DNA from: a virus
Length of the DNA stretch: 34,023 nt
Direction: 5' to 3' (one strand)
Virus record (IMG/VR): IMGVR_UViG_3300030108_001522
Coordinates: 1-34,023 of that record
The stretch's first letter is position 1, and the number at the start of each line of letters is the position of its first letter. Positions 6,480-12,926 of this stretch are shown in pieces. Made by a program: the position numbers and the translations under genes. The notes beneath the pieces were generated by a model. That model was not told where the DNA came from and ran no database searches. It saw only the letters and a list, made by a program, of their open reading frames with translations.

Positions 6480-6745
6480 ATAGTAACCAAAAAGAAATAG
6501 TCTCTAAGTTAAGAGAGATAGGATGTAGTATATTACATACTCATCAATTAGGAAAGGGAGCACCAGATATAATTATAGGTTATAATGGCAAGAATTATTT
6601 AATAGAAATAAAAGATGGTACTAAGTCTATATCACAACAGAAACTTACAAAGGACGAATTACAATTTAAATCTAATTGGAAAGGCTCATATTTTGTTTGT
6701 AACTCTTATGAACAAATTAAAGCCGTACTTGATTGTGGATTGTAA
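6458..6745 (+). CDS. VRR-NUC-type nuclease
   Basis: A 95-residue single-domain nuclease of the VRR-NUC branch of the PD-(D/E)XK fold. Visible residues are Glu13 (NQKEIVSKLRE), the turn GCSILHTHQLGKGAPDIII with P36-D37, E50-I-K52 in YLIEIKDG and Gln61. Phage-encoded members are suggested to cut branched DNA or flaps during replication and recombination. The GTG start at 6458 lies 22 bases inside the primase-helicase gene; no later start codon would keep the conserved N-terminal helix, and homologues I recall begin in the same MRLKAxVDxNQ way. It belongs to the DNA-metabolism operon and the next gene overlaps its end. Confidence 0.85.
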   Translation: MRLKARVDSNQKEIVSKLREIGCSILHTHQLGKGAPDIIIGYNGKNYLIEIKDGTKSISQQKLTKDELQFKSNWKGSYFVCNSYEQIKAVLDCGL

Positions 6746-7313
6746 AATACTTAAAATACTATCACAAAAACACCAAGACTGGTTTAATATGGCAAAAAGT
6801 TTTGGTTTGACAAATGACGAAGCAAATGAGATTGTACAAGAAATGTATATAAGAATTTATGATTATACAAAAGACATAAAAAAGATTATGTATAATGAAA
6901 CTGAAGTAAACACTTTTTACATATACATAACACTACGAAATCTATACTATAGTAATTTTGCCAAGTATGGTAAAAGCATAAAGACAAAAAAAATATATCT
7001 GTTTACTGAAATGGATGAAAATAAATTTAATAAGATATATAACAGTTATTTTGAGGATTATGAATTACATAGTAATAAATTAAACAAAAAGATAAAACTA
7101 GATGAGCTATTTGACAAGATAGATAAAACAATAGATGGTTGGTATTGGTATGATAAAAAACTAACTAAACTATATTTTGATAGTGGCATGAGCATGAGAG
7201 ATTTAAGCAAAGAGACAAAGATAAGTTTAAGTTCAATATTTAATACTTTAACAAATGCGAAAGAAAAAATTAGACAAAACACAAAAGAAGAATACAGAAA
7301 ATACAAAAGCTAG
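6735..7313 (+). CDS. Sigma-70-like RNA polymerase sigma factor
   Basis: A protein of about 192 residues resembling the short sigma-like factors of Bacteroidota phages. Region 2 character is seen in KSFGLTNDEANEIVQEMYIR, and a region-4-like helix-turn-helix at the C-terminus in KLYFDSGMSMRDLSKETK, followed by SLSSIFNTLTNAKEKIRQ. Such proteins could redirect host RNA polymerase to phage promoters. The start is uncertain: GTG 6735 or TTG 6729, both overlapping the VRR-NUC gene end; upstream reading to 6615 lies in the nuclease frame and is probably not translated. No ATG occurs early enough to keep the first conserved helix. Function rests on motif resemblance. Confidence 0.72.
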   Translation: MDCKILKILSQKHQDWFNMAKSFGLTNDEANEIVQEMYIRIYDYTKDIKKIMYNETEVNTFYIYITLRNLYYSNFAKYGKSIKTKKIYLFTEMDENKFNKIYNSYFEDYELHSNKLNKKIKLDELFDKIDKTIDGWYWYDKKLTKLYFDSGMSMRDLSKETKISLSSIFNTLTNAKEKIRQNTKEEYRKYKS

Positions 7314-7662
7314 AGGTCTCGGAGATACTGTTGAGAAAGTATTTAAAAAGACTGGCATTGACAAAGTAGCTAAGTTTATATTAGGTGAGGACTGTGGGTG
7401 TGATAAAAGACGTGATACTTTGAATCGTTTATTCCCATACAATAAACCAGAATGTTTAAATGAAGATGAATTTAATTATCTTGACACATACTTCAAAGCT
7501 AAGAGTAATGTAATATCTGCAGAAACACAAGATAAATTATTAGTTATTTATAATAGAGTGTTCCATGAAAATAAACAAGCAACAAATTGTAGTAGTTGTT
7601 TTAGAAACGAGTTACACAATAAATTAGAAAGAGTTTACATAGAATACTTAAAAGAAAATTAA
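7255..7662 (+). CDS. Conserved cysteine-containing phage protein, function unknown
   Basis: A 135-residue protein with a very basic N-terminus (MRKKKLDKTQKKN), then KARGLGDTVEKVFKKTGIDK, a CGC motif (GEDCGCDKRRD), a third cysteine in KPECLNEDEFNYL, and a C-terminal CSSC. The two cysteine pairs could bind zinc. The pattern GLGDTVEKV...GEDCGCxxR...FPYxKPECL is one I recall from many Bacteroidota phages, always without a known role. The ATG lies 59 bases inside the end of the sigma-like gene, a large overlap, and the next gene starts at its stop. It is part of the DNA-metabolism operon. Confidence 0.75.
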   Translation: MRKKKLDKTQKKNTENTKARGLGDTVEKVFKKTGIDKVAKFILGEDCGCDKRRDTLNRLFPYNKPECLNEDEFNYLDTYFKAKSNVISAETQDKLLVIYNRVFHENKQATNCSSCFRNELHNKLERVYIEYLKEN

Positions 7663-8069
7663 TGACAGAAAAAGTCAGCTTAATTAGAAACAGAAATAAA
7701 GTAAAGCAAGTTATTGATTTTACAGGTGTACAAAATGGAAACATGCACCCATCAGATATAGATGCTGTTTTAGAGTTTGACAATGAAGTTTTAATTTTAA
7801 TTGAAGTTAAATATAAATTTAATTCAATACCTACAGGGCAAAGATTATTGCTAGAGAGACTTTGTGATTCTTGGCATACGGGTAAATCTCTTGTTCTGAA
7901 AGTAGAGCATGAATTTAATTCTGATGACACAAATATACCACTAGAAGAATGTTGGGTTACAGGTGTTTATCATGATAAGAAATGGGTTTATTATACAGAA
8001 AAAGTAGGTTTTGTTACCTACATAAATGCTCTTGGTAGGAAATGGAATTGTAGTAAATGTAAATTTTAA
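7662..8069 (+). CDS. PD-(D/E)XK nuclease-like protein
   Basis: A 135-residue protein with a compact PD-(D/E)XK core: Asp34 in HPSDIDAVLEF, E48-V-K50 in LILIEVKYK, and Gln60 in PTGQRLLLERL. This order (acid, E-x-K, Gln) matches Holliday-junction-resolvase-like or restriction-like nucleases. Two cysteines near the C-terminus (CSKC) may bind zinc. It overlaps the stop of the previous gene by one base (TAATG) and is followed two bases later by a 52-residue gene. It could act in recombination with the ERF and RecE-like proteins or in host DNA breakdown; which of these is not shown by the sequence. Confidence 0.72.
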   Translation: MTEKVSLIRNRNKVKQVIDFTGVQNGNMHPSDIDAVLEFDNEVLILIEVKYKFNSIPTGQRLLLERLCDSWHTGKSLVLKVEHEFNSDDTNIPLEECWVTGVYHDKKWVYYTEKVGFVTYINALGRKWNCSKCKF

Positions 8070-8071
8070 TT

Positions 8072-8230
8072 ATGCCACTTATAAAACCAAAACAATACGA
8101 AACTAAAGATTCTTTTTTACAAAGGTTTATGAACAATGCTAAAATGATTTCTGAATATCCAGATAACAAACAAAGATATGCAGTTGCAAACGAGATGTGG
8201 AGAAAGAGGTTTAGTAGATATATAAAATAA
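8072..8230 (+). CDS. Small conserved phage protein (52 residues)
   Basis: A 52-residue gene too short for most ORF cut-offs. It reads MPLIKPKQYETKDSF, then QRFMNNAKMISEYPDNKQR, then a tail WRKRFSRYIK. The arrangement MPxxKPK...F..R.M......PD.KQR.AV is familiar from many phages, often near portal or structural genes, but its role is unknown. It begins two bases after the PD-(D/E)XK gene, consistent with the same transcript. There is no membrane segment or cysteine. Its last codons lie just upstream of the promoter for the lipoprotein gene. Confidence 0.75.
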   Translation: MPLIKPKQYETKDSFLQRFMNNAKMISEYPDNKQRYAVANEMWRKRFSRYIK

Positions 8231-8235
8231 TTTAT

Positions 8236-8260
8236 TATATTTGTTCTAAACAAAGAACAA
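8236..8260 (+). promoter_or_regulatory. -7 element and inverted-repeat operator before the lipoprotein gene
   Basis: TATATTTG at 8236-8243 matches the Bacteroidota -7 element exactly; the -33 side is weak. It overlaps a perfect 7-bp inverted repeat, TTGTTCT (8241-8247) and AGAACAA (8254-8260), separated by six bases; the last A is the first base of the ATG. A repressor bound here, or an RNA hairpin at the start codon, would switch the gene off. Confidence 0.5.
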
Positions 8261-8499
8261 TGAAAACATTTCTTAAGCTATTTTTGGCTATACTTATATT
8301 TGGTTGCGAAGATAATTGCGACCTTAGTCATTACCCTTCACCCCCTTACGTTGGCCCTTATCAAGTTGAATATAGTGATGGTTGGGTTAAATATATTTAT
8401 ATTTGTCGTGATGGTTATAACGAGATTATAACTTATCAAGTTGTAGGTGGTTGTTGGGAATCGTTAAGAACTACACAATATAACATAGATTGTAATTAA
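8260..8499 (+). CDS. Small phage-encoded lipoprotein
   Basis: A 79-residue protein with a lipoprotein signal: MKTFLKLFLAILIFGC, with the lipobox IFGC ending at Cys16. The mature part is about 64 residues, rich in Tyr, Trp and Cys (four further cysteines), and could form two disulphides outside the cytoplasm. No known domain is recognised. Lipoproteins expressed by lytic phages can block receptors or superinfecting phages (T5 Llp is the classic case), and that is the best hypothesis here, but it is inference. It has its own promoter element and inverted repeat, unlike its neighbours, which are tightly packed. The next gene begins after a one-base gap. Confidence 0.75.
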   Translation: MKTFLKLFLAILIFGCEDNCDLSHYPSPPYVGPYQVEYSDGWVKYIYICRDGYNEIITYQVVGGCWESLRTTQYNIDCN

Positions 8500-8500
8500 T

Positions 8501-9274
8501 ATGAAAGATTTTATAACTACACTTGATGGAGAGTTTTGGGATAGACAGGAGCTTATTGATAAAGCAAATGAAGATAAATTTTATTATGGTTATCTTGCAA
8601 AAGCTTGTTTATCAAGTAGCTCTGTATCTAAACTACTAAAGTCTCCTAGAGAATATTTATTGAGCTTCGAGCTACCAACTGAATCTACGGCATTATCAGA
8701 AGGTTATTTATTTCATGCTTCAATATTAGAGAAAGACAAATTTGATGAATGTTTGTTTTTAGATGTCGCAACAAAAAACAATAAAGAATATAAATTAGCT
8801 AAACAAGAGAGGTGGGATGTGTTTACAATGAAAGAAAGAGATAATGCTTTGAAGCTTAGAGATAGATTTTATAATTGTAAAGAAGCATCTGAGTTTCTTG
8901 TAAATTCAAACTTTGAAGTGCCACAAATAAATTATGTAAATAATTATGCCTTTAGAGGTAAAGCAGATATTCTTGGAGATTGTCTGGTTGATTTAAAAAG
9001 TACGGCCAACATACATAAATTTAAACATAGTGCTTATATGTATAATTATGATAGTCAAGCTTTCATATATTGTAATTTATTTGGCAAGTCATATAAAGAT
9101 TATAGGTTTGTAGTTATAGATAAAAGCCCTACAAATGAATTGGGTATATATGATATTAGTCAAGACTTTTATTTTAGAGGAGAACAAAAAGTAGAACAAG
9201 CAATTAAAGTGTACGAAACTTTTATTAAAAATGAATTTGACCTAAATGATTATTTAATAGAAGACACTTTGTAA
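8501..9274 (+). CDS. RecE/RecB-like PD-(D/E)XK exonuclease
   Basis: A 257-residue protein matching the phage exonuclease VIII-like (RecE/DUF3799) group. Motifs in order: LSSSSVSKLLKSPREYLL (substrate-binding start), EGYLFHASILE with His72, GKADIL with Asp156, LVDLKST with D164-x-K166, and YDSQAFIY with Gln186. This is the expected RecB-type order H, D, (D/E)xK, Q. The enzyme should degrade the 5' strand of duplex ends and leave single strands for the ERF annealing protein at 3475, forming a two-component recombination pair. The start ATG follows the lipoprotein stop by one base, and its stop overlaps the next ATG. Confidence 0.85.
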   Translation: MKDFITTLDGEFWDRQELIDKANEDKFYYGYLAKACLSSSSVSKLLKSPREYLLSFELPTESTALSEGYLFHASILEKDKFDECLFLDVATKNNKEYKLAKQERWDVFTMKERDNALKLRDRFYNCKEASEFLVNSNFEVPQINYVNNYAFRGKADILGDCLVDLKSTANIHKFKHSAYMYNYDSQAFIYCNLFGKSYKDYRFVVIDKSPTNELGIYDISQDFYFRGEQKVEQAIKVYETFIKNEFDLNDYLIEDTL

Positions 9275-9474
9275 TGAATGACAATATATACTTGGACGAA
9301 AAAGAATGTTATAATGATGCTTTGCTATGTTTAGAAACTAACATATCAAATTTAAAAGATGTATATTTCGTATTGAAATATTATGAGAATGAAGAACATT
9401 ATGAATGTTGTAAGGGTATATTAAAAGCAGTCGATGAGTACAAAAAAAGAATTACGGTTAGAACAGAAGCGTAA
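9274..9474 (+). CDS. Small acidic hypothetical protein
   Basis: A 66-residue protein starting MNDNIYLDEKECYNDALLC. It is acidic and predicted mostly helical, with four cysteines (CYN, LLCL, YECC) but no spacing that I can assign to a metal site. Its ATG overlaps the RecE-like stop (TAATG), so the two are probably translationally coupled; it might be a modulator of that enzyme, but nothing in the sequence proves this. No family recognised. The following gene starts 41 bases inside its end. Confidence 0.6.
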   Translation: MNDNIYLDEKECYNDALLCLETNISNLKDVYFVLKYYENEEHYECCKGILKAVDEYKKRITVRTEA

Positions 9475-9703
9475 AGAAGATATTGAATATTATGATAATT
9501 ATAAAAAGAGTTTATGTCAATTTATTATTATTAATAGTTGCTATGTCAGTAATGGCAAATATTATGGTAGAATACACATAAATCATCATGAGATGTTCAA
9601 TATGCTTAAAGAAATACAAAGATTAGAAATATTAATACATGAACTTAAAAATGGAAAACAAGTACAGAAAACTATTACAGAAAGAGTCGCCAAATTTATA
9701 TAA
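9434..9703 (+). CDS. Small basic helical protein, function unknown
   Basis: An 89-residue protein with a charged N-terminal helix (MSTKKELRLEQKRKED), a tyrosine- and hydrophobic-rich middle (LCQFIIINSCYVSNGKYYG) and a C-terminal helix (MFNMLKEIQRLEILIHELK). It overlaps both neighbours: 41 bases with the previous gene and 53 with the next. Such nesting is usual in this compact region. No membrane segment long enough for a transmembrane helix is convincing. No family recognised. Confidence 0.55.
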   Translation: MSTKKELRLEQKRKEDIEYYDNYKKSLCQFIIINSCYVSNGKYYGRIHINHHEMFNMLKEIQRLEILIHELKNGKQVQKTITERVAKFI

Positions 9704-9989
9704 GAATTATGAATCTATTATGCTAGAACAATTTGAATTGTTTTGTAAAAAGCAATTAGATTATGGTATAAGTAACATTAGCACAGGTGCAAACTTAGAA
9801 AAAAAAGAAGGTAAGGTATTTGCATTGACAGGTTTATGGTTTAGAATGAATGACAAAATAAGCAGATGGAAAAACCTAATGTTAAAAGACAGAAAAGCAA
9901 ATAATGAATCTCTGTTAGATAGTTTCAAAGACTTAGGTAACTATTCTATTATAGCACAATTAGTAAGTAAAGGTTTATGGACGGAATAA
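9651..9989 (+). CDS. DUF1599 / Nmad1-like protein
   Basis: A 112-residue all-helical protein that resembles DUF1599, also called nucleotide modification associated domain 1. Matching features are FELFCKKQLDYGISNISTG, then GLWFRMNDKISRWKNLM, then LLDSFKDLGNYSIIAQLV. Comparative work has linked this domain to base-modification operons of phages, but no base-modifying enzyme is seen in this window, so the role here is open. I chose ATG 9651; a longer frame from 9639 adds only four residues. The last 13 bases overlap the putative small terminase gene. Confidence 0.68.
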   Translation: MENKYRKLLQKESPNLYKNYESIMLEQFELFCKKQLDYGISNISTGANLEKKEGKVFALTGLWFRMNDKISRWKNLMLKDRKANNESLLDSFKDLGNYSIIAQLVSKGLWTE

Positions 9990-10330
9990 AGAAAAAAGAT
10001 GGACGTAGAAATAATGGTGCAGTAAAAGGCATATCAAGAGGTCAAGGCCGTAAACCAAAAGCACAAGAAAAAAAGATAAGTAGCTTTGCTTTACAATCCA
10101 TGAAAAAAGTTTTTGGTAGTGAAGAAAAAGCATGGCTTGAATTGGGCAAACTTGCAAGAGAGAGTTTTCCACACATGAGATTGCTTTGGGAATATAAATA
10201 TGGCAAACCAAAAGAAAGCAAAGAACTTGATGTAAAAACAGAAGTAAATATTCCTGTAATAAATTTCTTAGATAAAGATACTACTATTGATATTGAACAT
10301 AAAGAAATAGATAAAGATGAAAAAAGATAA
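9977..10330 (+). CDS. Probable terminase small subunit
   Basis: A 117-residue protein with a basic, glycine-rich N-terminus (KKDGRRNNGAVKGISRGQGR, followed by KPKAQEKK) of the kind that opens many phage small terminase subunits, then a helical domain (FALQSMKKVFGSEEKAWLEL, LARESFPHMRLLWEYKYGKP) and an acidic C-terminal tail. A small terminase recognises the packaging site and loads DNA onto the large subunit. The call rests on this composition and on the position, one short gene before the large subunit. The start overlaps the previous gene by 13 bases and the end overlaps the next by 14. Confidence 0.65.
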   Translation: MDGIKKKDGRRNNGAVKGISRGQGRKPKAQEKKISSFALQSMKKVFGSEEKAWLELGKLARESFPHMRLLWEYKYGKPKESKELDVKTEVNIPVINFLDKDTTIDIEHKEIDKDEKR

Positions 10331-10574
10331 TTTTATATTAAAGTTAGAGGAAGAGCTCTACAACCCTAAACCACCGATTGATGATGTTTTGTTTGAAAAA
10401 GTTAAATCTGGACTATATAAGTATAAAGATTATTTTATACATAAAGTTGACGATAAGAAAAAAAGATTGTTTAGTCCAATGTATCCGTTTCATGTTTATA
10501 AAAACGATAGATTTATAATCAAAACTAAAAGGTTGATGGATGCTAAAATTTACTTCAAAAGCATTAATAAATAG
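10317..10574 (+). CDS. Small basic hypothetical protein before the large terminase
   Basis: An 85-residue, lysine-rich protein (MKKDNFILKLEEELYNPKPP at the start, KTKRLMDAKIYFKSINK at the end), with an aromatic middle (YKYKDYFIHKVDDKKKRLF). No family recognised and no membrane segment. It overlaps the small terminase gene by 14 bases and its TAG stop is directly followed by the TTG start of the large terminase, so translation of the large subunit probably depends on ribosomes finishing this gene. A role in packaging is possible from position alone. Confidence 0.6.
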   Translation: MKKDNFILKLEEELYNPKPPIDDVLFEKVKSGLYKYKDYFIHKVDDKKKRLFSPMYPFHVYKNDRFIIKTKRLMDAKIYFKSINK

Positions 10575-11789
10575 TTGAAAAACTTAAATTTAAATAATAA
10601 ATATCAAACCTTATTCAATTCAAAAGATAGATACTTTGTAATAACAGGGGGACGTGGAAGTGGAAAATCTTTTGCCGTAAATACATTTTTAGTATTATTA
10701 ACATACGAATCTGGACATAGAATATTGTTTACTAGATTCACAATGACTTCAGCAGGTATGTCAATTATACCAGAGTTCATAGAGAAGATAGAACTTATGG
10801 GTATTGGCGAACAATTCACAATAACTAAAACAGAAATCATAAATAATTTAACAGGCAGTTCAATATACTTTAGTGGTATAAGAACAAGTAGTGGAGACCA
10901 AACGGCAAAACTAAAATCTATACAGGGTGTATCTACATTTGTACTTGATGAAGCAGAGGAGTTAACTGATGAGGAAAGCTTTGATAAAATTGATTTTAGT
11001 ATTAGAGCAAAGAATGTTACCAACAGATGTATATTAATTCTAAACCCTACTACAAAAGAGAACTGGATATATCAAAGGTTTTTTCAGAATAGAGGTATTG
11101 CAGATGGTTATAATGGAAGTAAGAATAATATAACATATATCCACACAACATACTTAGACAATTTAAAACACCTATCACAATCTTTTGTAAAACAAATTGA
11201 AGACATGAAGATAAGAAGGCCAGAGAAATATCAGCATCAGATAATGGGTGGTTGGCTTAAAAGAGCAGAGGGTGTTATATTTACTCATTGGAATATAGGT
11301 AAATTCAATACCGAGATAGATTCAATAGGTGGATTAGATATAGGATTCTCTGTTGATGAGAGTTGCTTATGTGAAGTTGCCATTGACAAAGTAAGGAAAT
11401 TAATTTGGATAAGAGAACACTTTTATAAAAAAGGTTTGACCACTACACAAATATTTGATTTGTCAATTCGATACATGGGTAAGAATTTAATAGTATGTGA
11501 TAATTCTGAGCCACGTTTAATATCTGAATGCAAATCTAAAGGTTTAAATATTGTACCAACAATAAAAAGAAAAGGTAGTATACTTACAGGAATAAGTTTG
11601 ATGCAAGACTATAATATTATAATTGATAGTGATAGTGTAAATTTAATACGAGAGTTTAACAATTACTCTTGGAAACTTACAGGTGCAATTCCTATTGATA
11701 AATTCAATCATGGCATTGATGCTTCCAGATATGCAGTTCAATATTTACTTACTCGTTCTGTACCACATGGAAGTTATTTTGTAAAATAA
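10575..11789 (+). CDS. terL: Terminase large subunit
   Basis: A 404-residue packaging motor of the PBSX/phage terminase 3 type. The ATPase domain has Walker A GGRGSGKS (25-32), Walker B VLDEAEE (123-129) and a coupling motif around LILNPTTKENW (154-164). The nuclease domain has an RNase H-like acidic triad: D255 in GGLDIGFS, D309 in VCDNSEP and D382 in HGIDASRYAV. Length is normal for the family, so the gene is complete. It starts with TTG directly after the previous TAG; the first downstream ATG lies beyond the Walker A motif, so a non-ATG start is required. After the stop a new promoter begins a run of small genes. Confidence 0.96.
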   Translation: MKNLNLNNKYQTLFNSKDRYFVITGGRGSGKSFAVNTFLVLLTYESGHRILFTRFTMTSAGMSIIPEFIEKIELMGIGEQFTITKTEIINNLTGSSIYFSGIRTSSGDQTAKLKSIQGVSTFVLDEAEELTDEESFDKIDFSIRAKNVTNRCILILNPTTKENWIYQRFFQNRGIADGYNGSKNNITYIHTTYLDNLKHLSQSFVKQIEDMKIRRPEKYQHQIMGGWLKRAEGVIFTHWNIGKFNTEIDSIGGLDIGFSVDESCLCEVAIDKVRKLIWIREHFYKKGLTTTQIFDLSIRYMGKNLIVCDNSEPRLISECKSKGLNIVPTIKRKGSILTGISLMQDYNIIIDSDSVNLIREFNNYSWKLTGAIPIDKFNHGIDASRYAVQYLLTRSVPHGSYFVK

Positions 11790-11800
11790 TATATTTTTTA

Positions 11801-11832
11801 TTTGGATATGTCAGTTGGAATGCTTAATATTG
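11801..11832 (+). promoter_or_regulatory. Promoter of the small-gene cluster
   Basis: TTTG (11801-11804) and TAATATTG (11825-11832) are 20 bases apart; the second differs from TANNTTTG at one base. The spacer contains TGTCAGTTGGA (11809-11819), repeated as TGTCAGTTGGA at the promoter near 13114. Transcription would begin at about 11838, next to the ATG at 11841. Confidence 0.45.
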
Positions 11833-11840
11833 TAAGTGTT

Positions 11841-11966
11841 ATGAAGAAACAAATTAAGAAAACAATAGAACATTACGACAAGAACAGATACTTTCATAGT
11901 TCTGATTTTGATTGGATAATGAAAAAAAACATAGAATTAATAAACAATAAAACAAAGAAAAAATGA
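11841..11966 (+). CDS. Small basic protein (41 residues)
   Basis: A short gene reading MKKQIKKTIEHYDKNRYFHS, then SDFDWIMKKNIELINNKTKKK. It is strongly basic, probably helical, with no family recognised. It starts right after the promoter at 11801-11832 and its TGA overlaps the next ATG (ATGA at 11963-11966), which supports it being translated. The message would be nearly leaderless. Confidence 0.55.
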   Translation: MKKQIKKTIEHYDKNRYFHSSDFDWIMKKNIELINNKTKKK

Positions 11967-12181
11967 AAAAAATAGGATTTTTAAGACCACACAATGGTAG
12001 ATATGAATGGTGCGAAGTATTATCTATAAAAGGAGATAAAATTGATTTAGTAAAAAGACACCCAAAAAGAAAACAATGGGACAATTATTTTACTGATTCC
12101 ATAGAAAGAGTTTTGAAATTTGCACAAACTCCAAGTGAGGATTATGCAAATAAAATGTGTATAAAAATATCAGAACTATGA
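11963..12181 (+). CDS. Small hypothetical protein
   Basis: A 72-residue basic protein with a beta-like N-terminal half (KIGFLRPHNGRYEWCEVLS, GDKIDLVKRHPKRKQWDNYF) and a helical C-terminus (SIERVLKFAQTPSED). The strand pattern could be a small SH3-like or Sm-like barrel, but I do not recognise a family. It is joined by ATGA overlaps to both neighbours (11963-11966 and 12178-12181), so the run 11841-12651 behaves as one coupled operon. Confidence 0.6.
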   Translation: MKKIGFLRPHNGRYEWCEVLSIKGDKIDLVKRHPKRKQWDNYFTDSIERVLKFAQTPSEDYANKMCIKISEL

Positions 12182-12348
12182 GACCAATGAGACAAATAGG
12201 GGAAATGATAAAAAAGTTTTTGACCCCAAAGACAACGAATTATTGGATTTGTGTTCCACAGGAAATGGATAATCACAGACAAAAAGAAATGTTTATCATG
12301 GACACAATAAGTTTCTTACAAGATAAAATAATAATTAAAAATAAATGA
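12178..12348 (+). CDS. Small hypothetical protein
   Basis: A 56-residue protein starting MRPMRQIGEMIKKFLTPKTT and continuing NYWICVPQEMDNHRQKEMF. ATG 12178 was chosen because it gives an ATGA overlap with the previous stop, the pattern used throughout this cluster; a GTG at 12157 would add seven residues. Probably soluble, with an amphipathic N-terminal helix. No family recognised. The stop again overlaps the next ATG (12345-12348). Confidence 0.55.
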   Translation: MRPMRQIGEMIKKFLTPKTTNYWICVPQEMDNHRQKEMFIMDTISFLQDKIIIKNK

Positions 12349-12515
12349 CAGGACAAGCAGATTTATATAGAATAGAAATTAATCATCTTAGGCAATTACT
12401 AAATAATGCCACAACTAAAAATGCTGAATACGAAGACAAAATAGCATCTTTAGAAGCTAAAATAGAAGTTTATCATAAACATTTAGAAGATGAGTACAGA
12501 AAGCAAAAAGCATAA
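12345..12515 (+). CDS. Small coiled-coil protein (56 residues)
   Basis: A short gene reading MTGQADLYRIEINHLRQLLN, then a second helix AEYEDKIASLEAKIEVYHKH. Leu and Ile at heptad-like spacing through residues 7-48 suggest a coiled coil. It overlaps the previous stop by four bases (ATGA) and the next gene starts 26 bases inside it. No family recognised. Confidence 0.55.
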   Translation: MTGQADLYRIEINHLRQLLNNATTKNAEYEDKIASLEAKIEVYHKHLEDEYRKQKA

Positions 12516-12651
12516 GAATACTTATATTTTTGCGATAAAGGAACGGAATCAAGAAGTTTACCTTAAGCAATTTAATACTGATAGAAGTGTTGAATGGACT
12601 ATAAAACAATATAGCAGAAACAGAGAAATAATATATATGAATTTAATATGA
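12490..12651 (+). CDS. Small hypothetical protein (53 residues)
   Basis: A short gene reading MSTESKKHKNTYIFAIKERN, then QEVYLKQFNTDRSVEWTIKQ and a basic tail. The strand-like TYIFAIKERNQEVYLKQF suggests a small beta structure. It overlaps the coiled-coil gene by 26 bases and its TGA overlaps the ATG at 12648 (ATGA), which supports translation. No family recognised. Confidence 0.5.
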   Translation: MSTESKKHKNTYIFAIKERNQEVYLKQFNTDRSVEWTIKQYSRNREIIYMNLI

Positions 12652-12926
12652 AAACAAAAGAAAGTAAAAACGTAATAGACAAAATAAGGTTTGAGGGCAA
12701 AACAAGACATGAAGCCCTTTGTGAATTATATAATACATTATCAAACGAAGATTTTATGCACTTAATAAACATGGCACAAAGTAGATTGTTTATTTGGAAT
12801 CCACACGATAAAACTTGTTATGACTTAGATATGGAAGTTCCGTGTTGTCCTAATGGTGCAGAAATTCAAATCAATATTCAAGAAGATGGATTTAAATTCA
12901 AACCAATGGTTAGTAAAAAAAAATAG
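12648..12926 (+). CDS. Hypothetical protein, last gene before a structured RNA and terminator
   Basis: A 92-residue protein starting MKTKESKNVIDKIRFEGKTR, with a helical first half (HEALCELYNTLSNEDFMHLI) and a C-terminal strand-rich part with CC (EVPCCPNGAEIQINIQ). No family recognised. Its first 18 bases around the ATG (ATATGAAAACAAAAGAAA) are the same as those of the gene at 13939. The stop codon lies at the foot of a possible RNA structure (12924-12985), followed by a terminator at 13012-13055. Confidence 0.6.
   Translation: MKTKESKNVIDKIRFEGKTRHEALCELYNTLSNEDFMHLINMAQSRLFIWNPHDKTCYDLDMEVPCCPNGAEIQINIQEDGFKFKPMVSKKK

Noticed and set aside
6615-6734. N-terminal extension of the sigma-like protein
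   Set aside because: These codons are in another frame of the VRR-NUC gene, which is well supported; the sigma-like homology begins only after about 6735.
7058-7306. Minus-strand frames over the sigma-like gene and similar shadows at 1587, 2090, 8014, 9975, 15783, 21471, 24823 and 28425
   Set aside because: Each lies opposite a better-supported gene with family motifs; none has its own promoter or context.
10604-11023. 139-residue minus-strand frame in the terminase gene
   Set aside because: It is fully inside terL, which has all catalytic motifs; nothing in the minus frame looks conserved.
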